From positions 2,108,001-2,172,000 of the forward strand of contig CAWIMS010000001.1 of assembly GCA_963837285.1 (NCBI GenBank): a stretch of DNA of 64,000 nucleotides, written 5' to 3'. Positions 10,829 to 19,374 of the stretch are shown in pieces (position 1 is the stretch's first letter; each line of letters begins with the position of its first letter). This DNA comes from Planosporangium sp963837285 (GTDB lineage: Bacteria; Actinomycetota; Actinomycetes; Mycobacteriales; Micromonosporaceae). The notes below the pieces were generated by a model, which did not search any database, was not told where the DNA came from, and saw only the letters and a program-made list of their open reading frames with translations. Position numbers and translations under genes: made by a program.

Positions 10829-11446
10829 CTAGAGCCAGCCCTGCTGGCGGGCCACCTGGACGGCCTCGATCCGGTTGCGGGAGCCGGTCTTACCGATCGC
10901 GGCCGACAGGTAGTTGCGCACCGTGCTCTCCGACAGGTGCAACCGTGCCGCGATGTCGGCGACCGTCGAGCCGTCGACGGCGGCGGCGAGGACGTCGCGT
11001 TCCCGCTCGGTCAGCGGGTTGGGGCCGGCCGACAGGGCGGCGGCAGCCAGGGCCGGATCGACTACGCGCTCGCCGGCCAGTACCCGCCGGATCGCGGCGG
11101 CCAGCTCCTCGACCGGCCCGTCCTTGACCAGGAACCCGCTCGCGCCGGCCTCCATCGCCCGCCGCAGGTACCCGGGCCGGCCGAACGTGGTCAGGATAAG
11201 GATCTTGCAGCCGGGCAGCCGGCGGCGTAGCTCGGCGGCGGCGGTCAGCCCGTCGATACCGGGCATCTCGATGTCGAGCAGCGCCACGTCGGGGCGCTCG
11301 CGGACCGCGGTCGACACCACCGAGTCGCCGTCCGCGACCTCGGCCACGACCTCGATATCGGGTTCCAGCCCGAGCAGCAGGGCCAGCGCCCCGCGCATCA
11401 TGCCCTGGTCTTCCGCCAGGAGTACCTTGATCTTTTCCATGATCAT
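10829..11446 (-). CDS. NarL/FixJ-family response regulator (DesR-like)
   Basis: A 205-residue regulator. The receiver domain has the phospho-acceptor Asp near 54-55 in LLDIEMPG. The LuxR-type helix-turn-helix at the C-terminus reads LTERERDVLAAAVDG followed by LHLSESTVRNYLSAAIGK. It is the last gene of a four-gene operon (ABC ATPase, ABC permease, sensor kinase, regulator) and overlaps the kinase by 4 bp (ATGA). An ATG two codons later (MEKIKVLL) is an equally good start by homology. It most likely controls its own ABC transporter operon in response to the kinase; the inducing signal is unknown. The family A element sits between it and rrf2. Confidence 0.93.
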   Translation of the reverse strand: MIMEKIKVLLAEDQGMMRGALALLLGLEPDIEVVAEVADGDSVVSTAVRERPDVALLDIEMPGIDGLTAAAELRRRLPGCKILILTTFGRPGYLRRAMEAGASGFLVKDGPVEELAAAIRRVLAGERVVDPALAAAALSAGPNPLTERERDVLAAAVDGSTVADIAARLHLSESTVRNYLSAAIGKTGSRNRIEAVQVARQQGWL

Positions 11447-11486
11447 GAAAACTTTGCGTTGCTATGTGGCCCGGATCCTCCATGAT
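11438..11486. repeat. Degenerate palindromic element at kinase/regulator junction
   Basis: About 49 bp bounded by CATGATCATG on one side and CATGATCAC on the other. It contributes the last residues of the kinase (DHGGSGPHSNAKFS) and the first codons of the regulator. It shares TGATCA ends and a DHG reading frame with the perfect inverted repeat inside ureF, so it may be a diverged relative. The internal pairing is weak. Confidence 0.4.
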
Positions 11487-12657
11487 CACGGGGAGGGTCG
11501 CGGGAGGAGTCGCGGGAGAAGGGGACGGGGTCGAGGGGGAGGTCCACGGCTAGACGGTAGCCGCCGGCCTTTGCCGGGCCGGCGCATACCTCGCCGCCCA
11601 CGGCGGCCATCCGCTCCCTCAGGCCGCGCAGGCCGTTACCGGGTGACGCCGCCCCGGCCCCGCCGCCACCATCGTCGACGATCTCCGTGTACGCGCGGGA
11701 GTCGGTGCGCCCGACCTCGATCCGGCAGGTACGCGCCTTGCTGTGCCGGATCACGTTGGTCACGCCTTCCCGGACCGCCCAGGTCAGCAGCGCATCGACG
11801 GTGGGCGGCAACGGCTGACCGCTGGTGCGTACGGTCGGCTCGATCCCGGCGTCCCGCAGCGAGGCCCGGGCCCGATCGAGTTCCTCGGCCAGCCCACCCT
11901 CGCGGTACCCGGTGACCGCCTCCCGGATCTCGACCAGCGCCTGCCGGCCGATCTGCTCGATCTCGGTCGCCTGCTGGGCCGCCGCCGCCGGGTCGGCGGT
12001 CGCCACCCGGCGCACCACCTCGGCCTTGACCACGATGACCGACAGCGTGTGCCCGAGCAGGTCGTGCAGGTCGCGGGCGAAGCGTAGCCGCTCCTCGGCG
12101 ACCGCCGCGTCGGCGAGCGCCCGCCGGGTGTCCCGCAACTCGTCGATCAGGACAGTCATCCGCCGGACGACCAGTACCAGCGCACCGGCGAGCACGATCT
12201 GGATGATCACGTCGGGGTATCCGGAGACGTGCCGGGTCGCCCCGATCGCCAACGTGACCGCCGCGGCTGCCAGTACCCCGATGCCACCCTGCTTGGACGG
12301 CAGCGACCCCGCCGCGGCGATGCCGGCGAACATCATGATGACCAGCCACGTGCCGGGCTGGGGGGCGTACCCGGCCGCGAGCGCGACACCGATCGTGGCG
12401 GTCACCGCGAGCACGCCCGCGCGGAAGCGTGGCGTCCCCGCCTGGCCGAACCCGACGATCATCGTAAACACGTACGCCAGGACGAACACGGCCAGCCCGA
12501 TGGCAGCCGGCCACGCCGGTGACACCTTGCCGCCGGCCACCGCGCCGATGGGTGCCAGCAGCGGGAACATCCAGACGACGATCCAGGCGATGCCGCCGAT
12601 GGCGCCGAAGTTCCGCTCGGCCTGCGGGCGGCTCTCCCGACCCTCCGGCATGGTCAT
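11443..12657 (-). CDS. DesK-like sensor histidine kinase
   Basis: A 404-residue membrane kinase. About five or six hydrophobic segments fill the first 160 residues. Then comes the HisKA_3 dimerisation helix with the phospho-histidine in FARDLHDLLGHTLSVI, and a HATPase domain with TNVIRHSKA and DDGGGGAG. It should autophosphorylate and pass phosphate to the overlapping NarL-type regulator. Membrane-embedded sensors of this kind, paired with an ABC-2 exporter, often respond to membrane state or cell-envelope antibiotics; which one applies here is not visible. The final 14 residues are encoded by a palindromic element and look like an acquired tail. Confidence 0.92.
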   Translation of the reverse strand: MTMPEGRESRPQAERNFGAIGGIAWIVVWMFPLLAPIGAVAGGKVSPAWPAAIGLAVFVLAYVFTMIVGFGQAGTPRFRAGVLAVTATIGVALAAGYAPQPGTWLVIMMFAGIAAAGSLPSKQGGIGVLAAAAVTLAIGATRHVSGYPDVIIQIVLAGALVLVVRRMTVLIDELRDTRRALADAAVAEERLRFARDLHDLLGHTLSVIVVKAEVVRRVATADPAAAAQQATEIEQIGRQALVEIREAVTGYREGGLAEELDRARASLRDAGIEPTVRTSGQPLPPTVDALLTWAVREGVTNVIRHSKARTCRIEVGRTDSRAYTEIVDDGGGGAGAASPGNGLRGLRERMAAVGGEVCAGPAKAGGYRLAVDLPLDPVPFSRDSSRDPPRDHGGSGPHSNAKFS

Positions 12658-12664
12658 CAGTAGA

Positions 12665-13399
12665 TCACTCCCAGCGCCTCGCGGCCGACCGACGGTACGC
12701 GAACGCCGCGAACGCCGCGAACACCGCGAGCCATCCGGCGAGCGGCGCGAGGTCCGCCATCGACGGGCGGGACGAGAAGACCACGTCCCAGGACATCGTC
12801 GCGTACGCGTGGGTGGGCATGAGCCGCCCGATCGCCCGCATCCAGTGCGGGAACGTCTGGATCGGCAGCCACAACCCGCCGAGCAGCGAGAACCCGAAGT
12901 ACGCCAGGAAGTTGGCCGGCTGCACGGTCTGCGCCGTGCACAGGTAACCGATGCCGAGGCCGAGCAGGACGAACGGCGTCGCGCCCAGCCAGAGGGCGGG
13001 CACCACGAGGAGCCATTGGCCGGCGGTCAGGCGTACCCCGTTGATCATGACAGCGGCCAGGCACAGCGCCGCGATGGGCGGCAGGGCCAGCAGCATCCCG
13101 GTGATCGCCTTTCCGGTGATCACCTTCAGCGGCGACAGCGGCGTCAGCCGCAGTTGCCGCAGCCAGCCGATGGACCGGTCGCCGACCACGCCCGAGGCGT
13201 AGTTGAGCAGGGCGCCGATGGCGCCGTAGCCGCCGACGCTGACCATCGCGTAGCGTGCGGCCACCCAGTGGTCCTGCCCGGTGAGCCCGCCGAGGTTGGT
13301 GAAGACCAGGTACATCACCAGGGGCATGACGAGCGTGAAGATCAAAAATCCGGGGGTACGCAGCATGCGACGCAACTCCAGCCACAGGTAACCGGTCAT
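12665..13399 (-). CDS. ABC-2 type transporter permease
   Basis: A 244-residue membrane protein with six predicted helices in the ABC-2 pattern: a long N-terminal helix (PGFLIFTLVMPLVMYLVF), a cytoplasmic stretch (RSIGWLRQLRLTPLSPL) and a C-terminal helix. It forms the membrane half of an exporter with the ATPase encoded just upstream, whose stop codon overlaps this start by 4 bp. The kinase gene follows 7 bp after its stop. The exported substrate is unknown; antibiotics, lipids or peptides are usual for this architecture. Confidence 0.9.
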   Translation of the reverse strand: MTGYLWLELRRMLRTPGFLIFTLVMPLVMYLVFTNLGGLTGQDHWVAARYAMVSVGGYGAIGALLNYASGVVGDRSIGWLRQLRLTPLSPLKVITGKAITGMLLALPPIAALCLAAVMINGVRLTAGQWLLVVPALWLGATPFVLLGLGIGYLCTAQTVQPANFLAYFGFSLLGGLWLPIQTFPHWMRAIGRLMPTHAYATMSWDVVFSSRPSMADLAPLAGWLAVFAAFAAFAYRRSAARRWE

Positions 13400-14289
13400 C
13401 GGGCGCCTCCGGTCAGCGTCATGAACGCCTCCTCCAGGCCGGCGCCGACAACCTCCAGGTCACGGACCAGGCCCGCGCCGGCGAGCGCCACCACGGTCGC
13501 GTCCGAATCGGTCGTGGACAGGTGGGCGCGGTCGCCCCGGATCTCCACCGCGACGACGCCGGGCAGCCGGTCCAGCCCGGCGCTGGTGCCGGTCAGGTCG
13601 AAGCTGACGGTACGGCCGGCGACGACCTTCTTGATCTCGTCGCTGGTGCCGTCGGCGATCGTCCGGCCACCGGCGATCACCACGATCCGGTCGGCGTTGT
13701 CGTCGGCCTCCTCCAGGTAGTGCGTGGAGAAGACGATCGTGCGGTTGGATCGGGCGTACCCGCGCATCGCGGCCCAGAATTCGCGCCGGGACGCCACGTC
13801 GAGGGCGGCCGTCGGCTCGTCCAGTACGAGCAGGTCGCTGTGGCCGACCAGGGCCATCGCGAAGCGCAGCCGCTGGGCCTGCCCGCCGGAGAGCCGCTCC
13901 ACGGTCCGCCCGGCCAGGTCGGTGAGGCCGGCGATGGCGAGGACCTCGGCGACCGGCATCGGATCCGGGTACAGGCCGTGCAGGAACCGGACCAGTTCGG
14001 CGACGGTGGTACGCGGGACCAGTCCGCCCTCCTGTGGCATGGCACCGATCCGCCCTTGCCTGACCGCCTGTGCCGGCGCCACGCCGCTGATCCGGACGGT
14101 GCCGGCGTCCGGTGCCAGTACCCCCAGCATCAGGTTGATCGTGGTGGACTTGCCGGCACCGTTCGGCCCGAGCAGTGCCACCACCTCGCCGGGCCGGATC
14201 GTCAGGGTCAGCCTGTCGACCGCGCGGATCTGCCCGTACCGGAAGGAGACGCCGCGCAGGTCGACCGCGGTCGGTAGCTCTGGGTTCAT
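13396..14289 (-). CDS. ABC transporter ATP-binding protein (DrrA/CcmA type)
   Basis: A 297-residue ATPase that powers the adjoining ABC-2 permease. Walker A is GPNGAGKST (41-49), the signature is LSGGQAQRL, and Walker B with D-loop is LLVLDEPTAALD. The switch histidine is in FSTHYLEEAD. The C-terminal region after about 220 is the extra domain common in DrrA-like exporters. I start at MNPELPTAV because the upstream in-frame codons do not resemble the family. It is first in the exporter/two-component operon and divergent from the sulfonate importer across about 180 bp. Confidence 0.93.
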   Translation of the reverse strand: MNPELPTAVDLRGVSFRYGQIRAVDRLTLTIRPGEVVALLGPNGAGKSTTINLMLGVLAPDAGTVRISGVAPAQAVRQGRIGAMPQEGGLVPRTTVAELVRFLHGLYPDPMPVAEVLAIAGLTDLAGRTVERLSGGQAQRLRFAMALVGHSDLLVLDEPTAALDVASRREFWAAMRGYARSNRTIVFSTHYLEEADDNADRIVVIAGGRTIADGTSDEIKKVVAGRTVSFDLTGTSAGLDRLPGVVAVEIRGDRAHLSTTDSDATVVALAGAGLVRDLEVVGAGLEEAFMTLTGGAR

Positions 14290-14433
14290 GCCATCGACGC
14301 TAGGGATCGCGGCGGTCTGCCGGCAGATTCGTCGATCCACGGTCGGGCAGGACAGATGTCCTATGCCGGTGTCCTATGCCGGGTTGTCTCATCTGCTGAA
14401 CCGCCGTTGACAGTGTTCTCCTACTTCGCCGAG

Positions 14434-14459
14434 TATTCCTATCAACCAACTATGGAATA
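14434..14459. promoter_or_regulatory. Inverted repeat in ssuA upstream region
   Basis: TATTCC and GGAATA arms are separated by 14 bp, just ahead of the importer operon. A TTGACA hexamer lies at 14407-14412, so the repeat overlaps where the -10 box and transcript start would fall. This is compatible with a regulator site, which would make sense for a sulfur- or nitrogen-controlled importer. The regulator is unknown. Confidence 0.45.
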
Positions 14460-14472
14460 TGGGGGCAGTGGG

Positions 14473-15525
14473 ATGGGTGCAGCGGCGCTGGCGTGGCGGA
14501 CCAGGGCGGTGGTGGGCGCGGTCGCGCTCGTCGTGGCACTGACCGGCCTTGCCGCCTGTGGATCGTCCGACAAGGCATCGAGCGGGCCGGTCACCCTGCG
14601 GCTCGGGTACTTCCCGAACCTCACCCACGCCACCCCGATCGTCGGCGTCAACAAGGGCTACTTCGCCAACGCGCTCGGCACGAACGTCAAGCTGGAGACC
14701 AAGACGTTCAACGCCGGGCCGGAAGCCATCGAGGCGCTGTTCTCCGGCGCGATCGACGCCGCCTACGTGGGGCCGAACCCGACCGTCAACGCCTGGCAGA
14801 AGTCCAAGGGCGAGGCCATCAAGGTGGTCGCCGGGGCGGCGTCCGGTGGCGTCGAGTTCGTCGTCAAGCCGACGATCAACGGCCCGGAAGATCTCAAGGG
14901 CAAGAAGATCGCGACGCCCCAGCTCGGCAACACCCAGGACGTCGCCCTCCGGTACTGGCTGGGGCAGCACGGGCTGACCACCACCAAGGAGGGCGGCGGC
15001 GACGTCAACATCCTGCCGCAGGCGAACGCCGACGCGGTGACCGCGTTCGCGTCCGGAGCGATCGACGGTGGCTGGCTTCCCGAGCCGTACGCGTCCCGCC
15101 TGGTCAAGTCCGGCGGCAAGGTACTCGTCGACGAGCGCTCCCGGTGGCCGGGCGGCAAGTTCGTGATCACCAACCTGATCGTGAACAGCACCTTCCTCAA
15201 GGCACACCGCGACGTGGTGAAGAACCTGATCGCCGGTCAGGTCGAGGCGAACGACTTCATCGACTCCAGTCCGGACGAGGCGCAGAAGGTGGTCAACGAC
15301 GCTATCGGCCAGCTCAGCGGCAAGGCGCCGGACCCCAAGCAGACCGCCGACGCGTGGAAGAGCCTGACCTTCCTCAACGACCCGCTGTCCGCGACGCTGC
15401 GCGACGGGGCCAAGCACGCCCAGGAGGTGGGTCTGCTCGACCCGGTCGATCTCAAGGGAATCTACGACCTCTCGCTGCTCAACGAGGTGTTGAAAGCGAA
15501 GGGGGCACCGGAGGTGAAGACATGA
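14473..15525 (+). CDS. ssuA: ABC transporter substrate-binding lipoprotein, sulfonate/nitrate/taurine family
   Basis: A 350-residue exported lipoprotein. The N-terminus has two arginines, a hydrophobic stretch and a lipobox (LTGLAAC), so the mature protein is anchored by a cysteine. The binding domain starts TLRLGYFPNLTHATPIVG and has AYVGPNPTVNAWQ and the GGWLPEPYA segment typical of SsuA/NrtA-type receptors. It should capture an alkanesulfonate or related anion for the SsuBC transporter. I chose the ATG that begins the signal peptide; earlier starts add non-signal residues. Its stop overlaps ssuB by 4 bp. The true substrate (sulfonate, taurine, nitrate or a pyrimidine precursor) cannot be decided here. 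Confidence 0.88.
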   Translation: MGAAALAWRTRAVVGAVALVVALTGLAACGSSDKASSGPVTLRLGYFPNLTHATPIVGVNKGYFANALGTNVKLETKTFNAGPEAIEALFSGAIDAAYVGPNPTVNAWQKSKGEAIKVVAGAASGGVEFVVKPTINGPEDLKGKKIATPQLGNTQDVALRYWLGQHGLTTTKEGGGDVNILPQANADAVTAFASGAIDGGWLPEPYASRLVKSGGKVLVDERSRWPGGKFVITNLIVNSTFLKAHRDVVKNLIAGQVEANDFIDSSPDEAQKVVNDAIGQLSGKAPDPKQTADAWKSLTFLNDPLSATLRDGAKHAQEVGLLDPVDLKGIYDLSLLNEVLKAKGAPEVKT

Positions 15526-16316
15526 CGGCAGTTCTTCCCGAAAGTGTCACAGCCGGGCGGTCGGTGGACCGCCCGGCGGTCGCGCTTTCCGGGGTATCGA
15601 AGGTCTTCGGTCGGGGTCCGGCCGCCGTCCACGCGCTCGACAACGTGTCGCTGGACGTCGCGCCGGGCGAGTTCGTCTGTCTGGTCGGCGCCTCCGGCTG
15701 CGGCAAGAGCACACTGCTGTCGCTGGTCGCCGGCCTGGACGAGCCGACCGCGGGCGCGATCGACGTGGCCGGCGGGGCCCGCCCCGGCCTGATGTTCCAG
15801 GAGCCGGCGCTGTTCCCGTGGCTGACCGTCGGTGGCAACGTCGCCGTCCCGTTGCGGATACGCAAGGTCGGGCGGGCCGAGCGCGCGGCGAAGGTCGCCG
15901 AGCTGCTGCGTACCGTGCATCTCGAAGAGTTCGGCAGGCGCCGGCCGCACCAGCTCTCCGGGGGTATGCGCCAGCGGGTCGCGATGGCCCGCACGCTCGC
16001 GCTGGACACCCCGGTCCTGCTGATGGACGAGCCGTTCGGTGCGCTCGACGCGATGACCCGCGACATCCTGCACGACGAGATCGAGCGGATCTGGCAGGAG
16101 CAGCGGCTGACCGTACTCTTCGTCACCCACAACGTGCGCGAGGCGGCCCGGCTCGGTGACCGGATCGTCCTGCTGTCCAGCCGCCCCGGTCGGGTGGTGT
16201 GGGAGACCCGGGTCGAGGTGCCCCGCCCGCGCCGGATCGACTCGCCGGAGGTGGCCGCCATCGCCGCCGACGTCACCGACCGGCTGCGCCAGGAGGTGCG
16301 TCGCCATGGCCACTGA
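15522..16316 (+). CDS. ssuB: ABC transporter ATPase, sulfonate/nitrate family
   Basis: A 264-residue ATPase energising the importer. Walker A is GASGCGKST (56-64), the Q-loop is in MFQEPALFPWLTV, the signature is LSGGMRQRV and Walker B is VLLMDEPFGALD, with the switch histidine in FVTHNVREA. The FPWLTV stretch is characteristic of SsuB/TauB/NrtD. The ATG overlaps the ssuA stop and has GGAGGTG a few bases upstream. It overlaps ssuC by 11 bp, so the three genes are one transcription and translation unit. Confidence 0.94.
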   Translation: MTAVLPESVTAGRSVDRPAVALSGVSKVFGRGPAAVHALDNVSLDVAPGEFVCLVGASGCGKSTLLSLVAGLDEPTAGAIDVAGGARPGLMFQEPALFPWLTVGGNVAVPLRIRKVGRAERAAKVAELLRTVHLEEFGRRRPHQLSGGMRQRVAMARTLALDTPVLLMDEPFGALDAMTRDILHDEIERIWQEQRLTVLFVTHNVREAARLGDRIVLLSSRPGRVVWETRVEVPRPRRIDSPEVAAIAADVTDRLRQEVRRHGH

Positions 16317-17172
16317 TCTCGCCACGCAGGACCGCACGCTGTCCGGACTGGACGCGCTCGACCTGGCTGACCGGGTCAGCGGGCAGTCCCGGGCCGCCAA
16401 GGTGTGGGCATCGGCATGGCCGAAGCTGCTGGCGCTGGCCCTCGCGCTGGCCGTGTGGCAGATCGTGGTGTGGACCGGCTGGCGCCCGGACTACGTGCTG
16501 CCCGGACCGTCGGTCGTGTTCTCCGACCTGTGGCACGCCATGGGTACCGGCGACTTCTGGCACGCCATCGCCACCACGCTGCGCCGCGGCCTGGTCGGCT
16601 TCGCCCTGGCCGCCGCCATCGGCTTCGCCCTCGGCATCGCCGTGGCCCGGATCGCCACCCTGCGGGCGGCGCTCGGCTCGGCCATCACCGCGCTCCAGAC
16701 AATGCCGTCGATCGCCTGGTTCCCGCTGGCGATTCTGCTGTTCCAGATCACCGAGAACGCGATCCTGTTCGTCGTGATCCTGGGCGCGGCGCCGTCGATC
16801 GCCAACGGGGTGATCTCGGGTGTCGACTACGTGCCGCCGCTGCTGCTGCGGGCCGGTCGCAACTTCGGCGCGCGCGGACTGAGCCTGTACCGGTTCGTCA
16901 TCGCGCCGGCCTCGCTGCCCGCGATCGTGGCCGGACTCAAGCAGGGGTGGGCGTTCGCGTGGCGGTCGCTGCTCGCGGGCGAGCTGTTGGTGATCATCGC
17001 CAACCGGCCCGCGCTCGGCGTCCGGCTCCAGGGCATGCGTGAGCTGAGCGACGCGTCCGGCGTCATCGGTACGATGATCGTCATCTTCGTCCTGGGTGTG
17101 CTGGCCGACTACGTGTTCTCGTCGGCGGACCGCCGGCTGCGCCGGGCGTGGGGGTTGGACCAGACGAGCTAG
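16306..17172 (+). CDS. ssuC: ABC transporter permease, sulfonate/nitrate family
   Basis: A 288-residue inner-membrane permease with about six helices. It has the family segment LQTMPSIAWFPLAILLF and the cytoplasmic EAA-like loop RAGRNFGARGLSLYRFVIAP, which contacts SsuB. The start is set by the ATG inside the end of ssuB, with AGGAGG 9 bases upstream. An N-terminal cytoplasmic extension of about 35 residues precedes the first helix. Its TAG stop shares bases with the stop of the convergent decarboxylase gene, leaving no intergenic DNA. Confidence 0.93.
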   Translation: MATDLATQDRTLSGLDALDLADRVSGQSRAAKVWASAWPKLLALALALAVWQIVVWTGWRPDYVLPGPSVVFSDLWHAMGTGDFWHAIATTLRRGLVGFALAAAIGFALGIAVARIATLRAALGSAITALQTMPSIAWFPLAILLFQITENAILFVVILGAAPSIANGVISGVDYVPPLLLRAGRNFGARGLSLYRFVIAPASLPAIVAGLKQGWAFAWRSLLAGELLVIIANRPALGVRLQGMRELSDASGVIGTMIVIFVLGVLADYVFSSADRRLRRAWGLDQTS

Positions 17173-18614
17173 TTCTGCTGGATGTCGTCGGCCGTCGCCT
17201 GGATCAGCTTCCATGCGGCAGCCACGTGCCGCTCCTCGGTCTGCGGCGAGCCGATCGCGAGGCGGAGCACGTAGTTGTTGCCGAGCTTGGTGTGGGTCAG
17301 GTAGGTCTGGCCGGTTGCGTTGGTCCGTCTCAGCAGTTCCTCGTTGTCCCCGTCGCGCATGGTGAAGCACACCAGCGAGAACGGATGCGGCGCGACGACG
17401 TCGAAGCGGTCGTCCGCCCGGACCCACTCGGCGAAGCGCTGCGCCAGCGCCACACCGGAACGGACGTGCGCGCGCAGCCCCTCCGCGCCGTACCACCGCA
17501 GCACCAGCCACAGCTTCAACGCGCGGAACCGGCGGCCGAGCGGGACCTGCCAGTCCCGGTAGTCGATCACCGCGCCGGACTCGGTGGCGGCGTTGCGCAG
17601 GTATTCCGGGAGGACGGTCAGCGCCTGGATCAGCTCGGCCCGGTCGGCGACCCAGAAGGCGTCGCAGTCGAACCCGGTCAGCAGCCACTTGTGCGGATCG
17701 AAACAGTACGAGTCGGCGAACTCGACCCCGGCGTGCGTCCACCGCAGCTCGGGGCAGACCGCCGCCGATCCCGCGTACGCCGCGTCCACGTGCAGCCACA
17801 CGCCGTACTCCCGGCAGATTTCGCCGATCTCGGGGAGCGGGTCGACCGCCGTGGTGGACGTGGTGCCGACCGTGGCGACGACGAGCGCCGGCGTCTCGCC
17901 GACCGCGCGATCGGCTTCCAGCGCGGCGCGCAGCGCACCCGGCCGCATCGCGTAGTTGTCGTCGATGTCGACGAGCCGCACGGCCGCGTCGCCGAGCCCG
18001 GCGAGCCGGGCGGCCTTCTCGATCGAGGAGTGGCCCTGGGTAGAGGTGTAGACCGTGTACCGGGTCGCTGTGCCGTTGGGTCTGCCGTTGATGCCATGGG
18101 TCCGCCACGCGCCGCCGCTGGCCCGGTGCAGCGCCGCCAGCGTCGCGACGAGCGTCGCCGACGAGGCGGAGTCCTGGATGACCCCGCCACCCGTGGACGT
18201 GGACCGGAACCGCTCCGGAAGGTCGAGCAACTCGGCCAGCCAGTCGAGGACCACGGTCTCGACCTCCGTGCAGGCCGGGCTGGTGGACCAGAGCATGCCC
18301 TGCACGCCGATCCCGGCGCAGAGCAGGTCACCGAGGACCGAGGGGCCGGACGTGTTGGCCGGGAAGTACGCGTAGTAGGCCGGATGCTGCCAGTGGGTGA
18401 GCCCGGGAGTGACCACCCGGTCGAGGTCGGCCAGGATCGCGGCGAACTCCTCGCCGGCCTCGGGTGGCTTGTCCGGCAGCAGGCCCGCGATGTCGCCGGG
18501 GCGTACGTCAGGCGTGACCCGCTGGCGCTCCAGGTTGGACCAGTAGTCGGCGACCCAGTCGACGACCTCGTGCCCGTGGCGCCGGAACTCGTCGGGTGTC
18601 ATGTGTGCGGCCAC
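17169..18614 (-). CDS. PLP-dependent aromatic-L-amino-acid decarboxylase family protein
   Basis: A 481-residue group II decarboxylase. It has the substrate segment THWQHPAYYAYFPAN, the GGGVIQDSASSA region, HVDAAYAGSA, and the PLP-binding lysine K309 in FDPHKWLLTGFDC. The family decarboxylates DOPA, tryptophan, tyrosine or phenylalanine to the amine; a plant-like aldehyde synthase activity is also possible. The GTG start gives MAAHMTPDEFRRHGH; an ATG four codons later is an alternative. Its stop overlaps that of ssuC tail to tail. No neighbouring gene points to a substrate. Confidence 0.92.
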   Translation of the reverse strand: MAAHMTPDEFRRHGHEVVDWVADYWSNLERQRVTPDVRPGDIAGLLPDKPPEAGEEFAAILADLDRVVTPGLTHWQHPAYYAYFPANTSGPSVLGDLLCAGIGVQGMLWSTSPACTEVETVVLDWLAELLDLPERFRSTSTGGGVIQDSASSATLVATLAALHRASGGAWRTHGINGRPNGTATRYTVYTSTQGHSSIEKAARLAGLGDAAVRLVDIDDNYAMRPGALRAALEADRAVGETPALVVATVGTTSTTAVDPLPEIGEICREYGVWLHVDAAYAGSAAVCPELRWTHAGVEFADSYCFDPHKWLLTGFDCDAFWVADRAELIQALTVLPEYLRNAATESGAVIDYRDWQVPLGRRFRALKLWLVLRWYGAEGLRAHVRSGVALAQRFAEWVRADDRFDVVAPHPFSLVCFTMRDGDNEELLRRTNATGQTYLTHTKLGNNYVLRLAIGSPQTEERHVAAAWKLIQATADDIQQN

Positions 18615-18748
18615 ACAACGACCTTAGTAGGTGGCCGGGACCGGGCTTGTTCTGCCGGCTGGCGGGACAAAGTGAGTGAAACTCCTTGAACGGCGGGCTC
18701 ATTCCTACCTTTGAGATGGGGGTGGTGTGACGCATTGGTGGTGGGCTC

Positions 18749-19318
18749 ATGGGCGACCCGGAGTACATCAAGGAACTGGGGGTCGGCCTGCCGCCGTCGA
18801 CCGACCTTCCCAAGGAAGCCGTCATCACCGGCCGGGTGGTGAAGATCGAGGACGCGTACGCGCGTGAGCTGTCCGTACCGAAAGGGCTGGTCGCGATCGT
18901 CCTCGCGGTCGTCACCGTTGCCCGCGCGGCGACCGCGCTGCTGGCGCTCGTCGTGCGCGCCAAGCCCGGGGCCGGCGACGGGCGTGGCTGGAAGGCGCTG
19001 TGCAAGGGTCCCGAGTTCCGGGTCACGCCGGTCTGGATCCGGGACACCGACGGGCTGTTCGTCGAGGTGGAGGTGCACGGGTACCTGGCCGGCCGGGCGT
19101 TGCGTTCGCGGGACCGGGTACAGGTGCGGGCGCTCCGGCAGGAAGGGCGCCATCTGCCGATGCGGGCACAGCGGATCGACAACCTGACGATCGACCGGCG
19201 GATCGTGCCGCGCCGGCCGACGGTGTGGGCCCACTTCGGTGCGAGCCTCCTGATCCAGGCGGCCATCGGGCTGGTACTCGTGGTGTCGCTCGTGACCTGC
19301 CTGTGGGGTGCGGGTTAG
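18749..19318 (+). CDS. Hypothetical membrane protein
   Basis: A 189-residue protein I do not recognise. It has a hydrophobic segment at about 44-68 (LVAIVLAVVTVARAATALLALVV), a middle region rich in beta-like strands and arginine (VEVEVHGYLAGRALRSRDRVQVRALRQ), and a second hydrophobic segment at the C-terminus (LLIQAAIGLVLVVSLVTCL). The middle could be a small nucleic-acid-binding or OB-like domain, but that is only an impression. It stands alone between a convergent-upstream decarboxylase and a downstream glycosyltransferase on the same strand. Confidence 0.7.
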   Translation: MGDPEYIKELGVGLPPSTDLPKEAVITGRVVKIEDAYARELSVPKGLVAIVLAVVTVARAATALLALVVRAKPGAGDGRGWKALCKGPEFRVTPVWIRDTDGLFVEVEVHGYLAGRALRSRDRVQVRALRQEGRHLPMRAQRIDNLTIDRRIVPRRPTVWAHFGASLLIQAAIGLVLVVSLVTCLWGAG

Positions 19319-19374
19319 GCCGTTCCGCCCCGGCCGCAGGTTAGGAAACGCCACAGTGGGGTACCGGACGCGCC

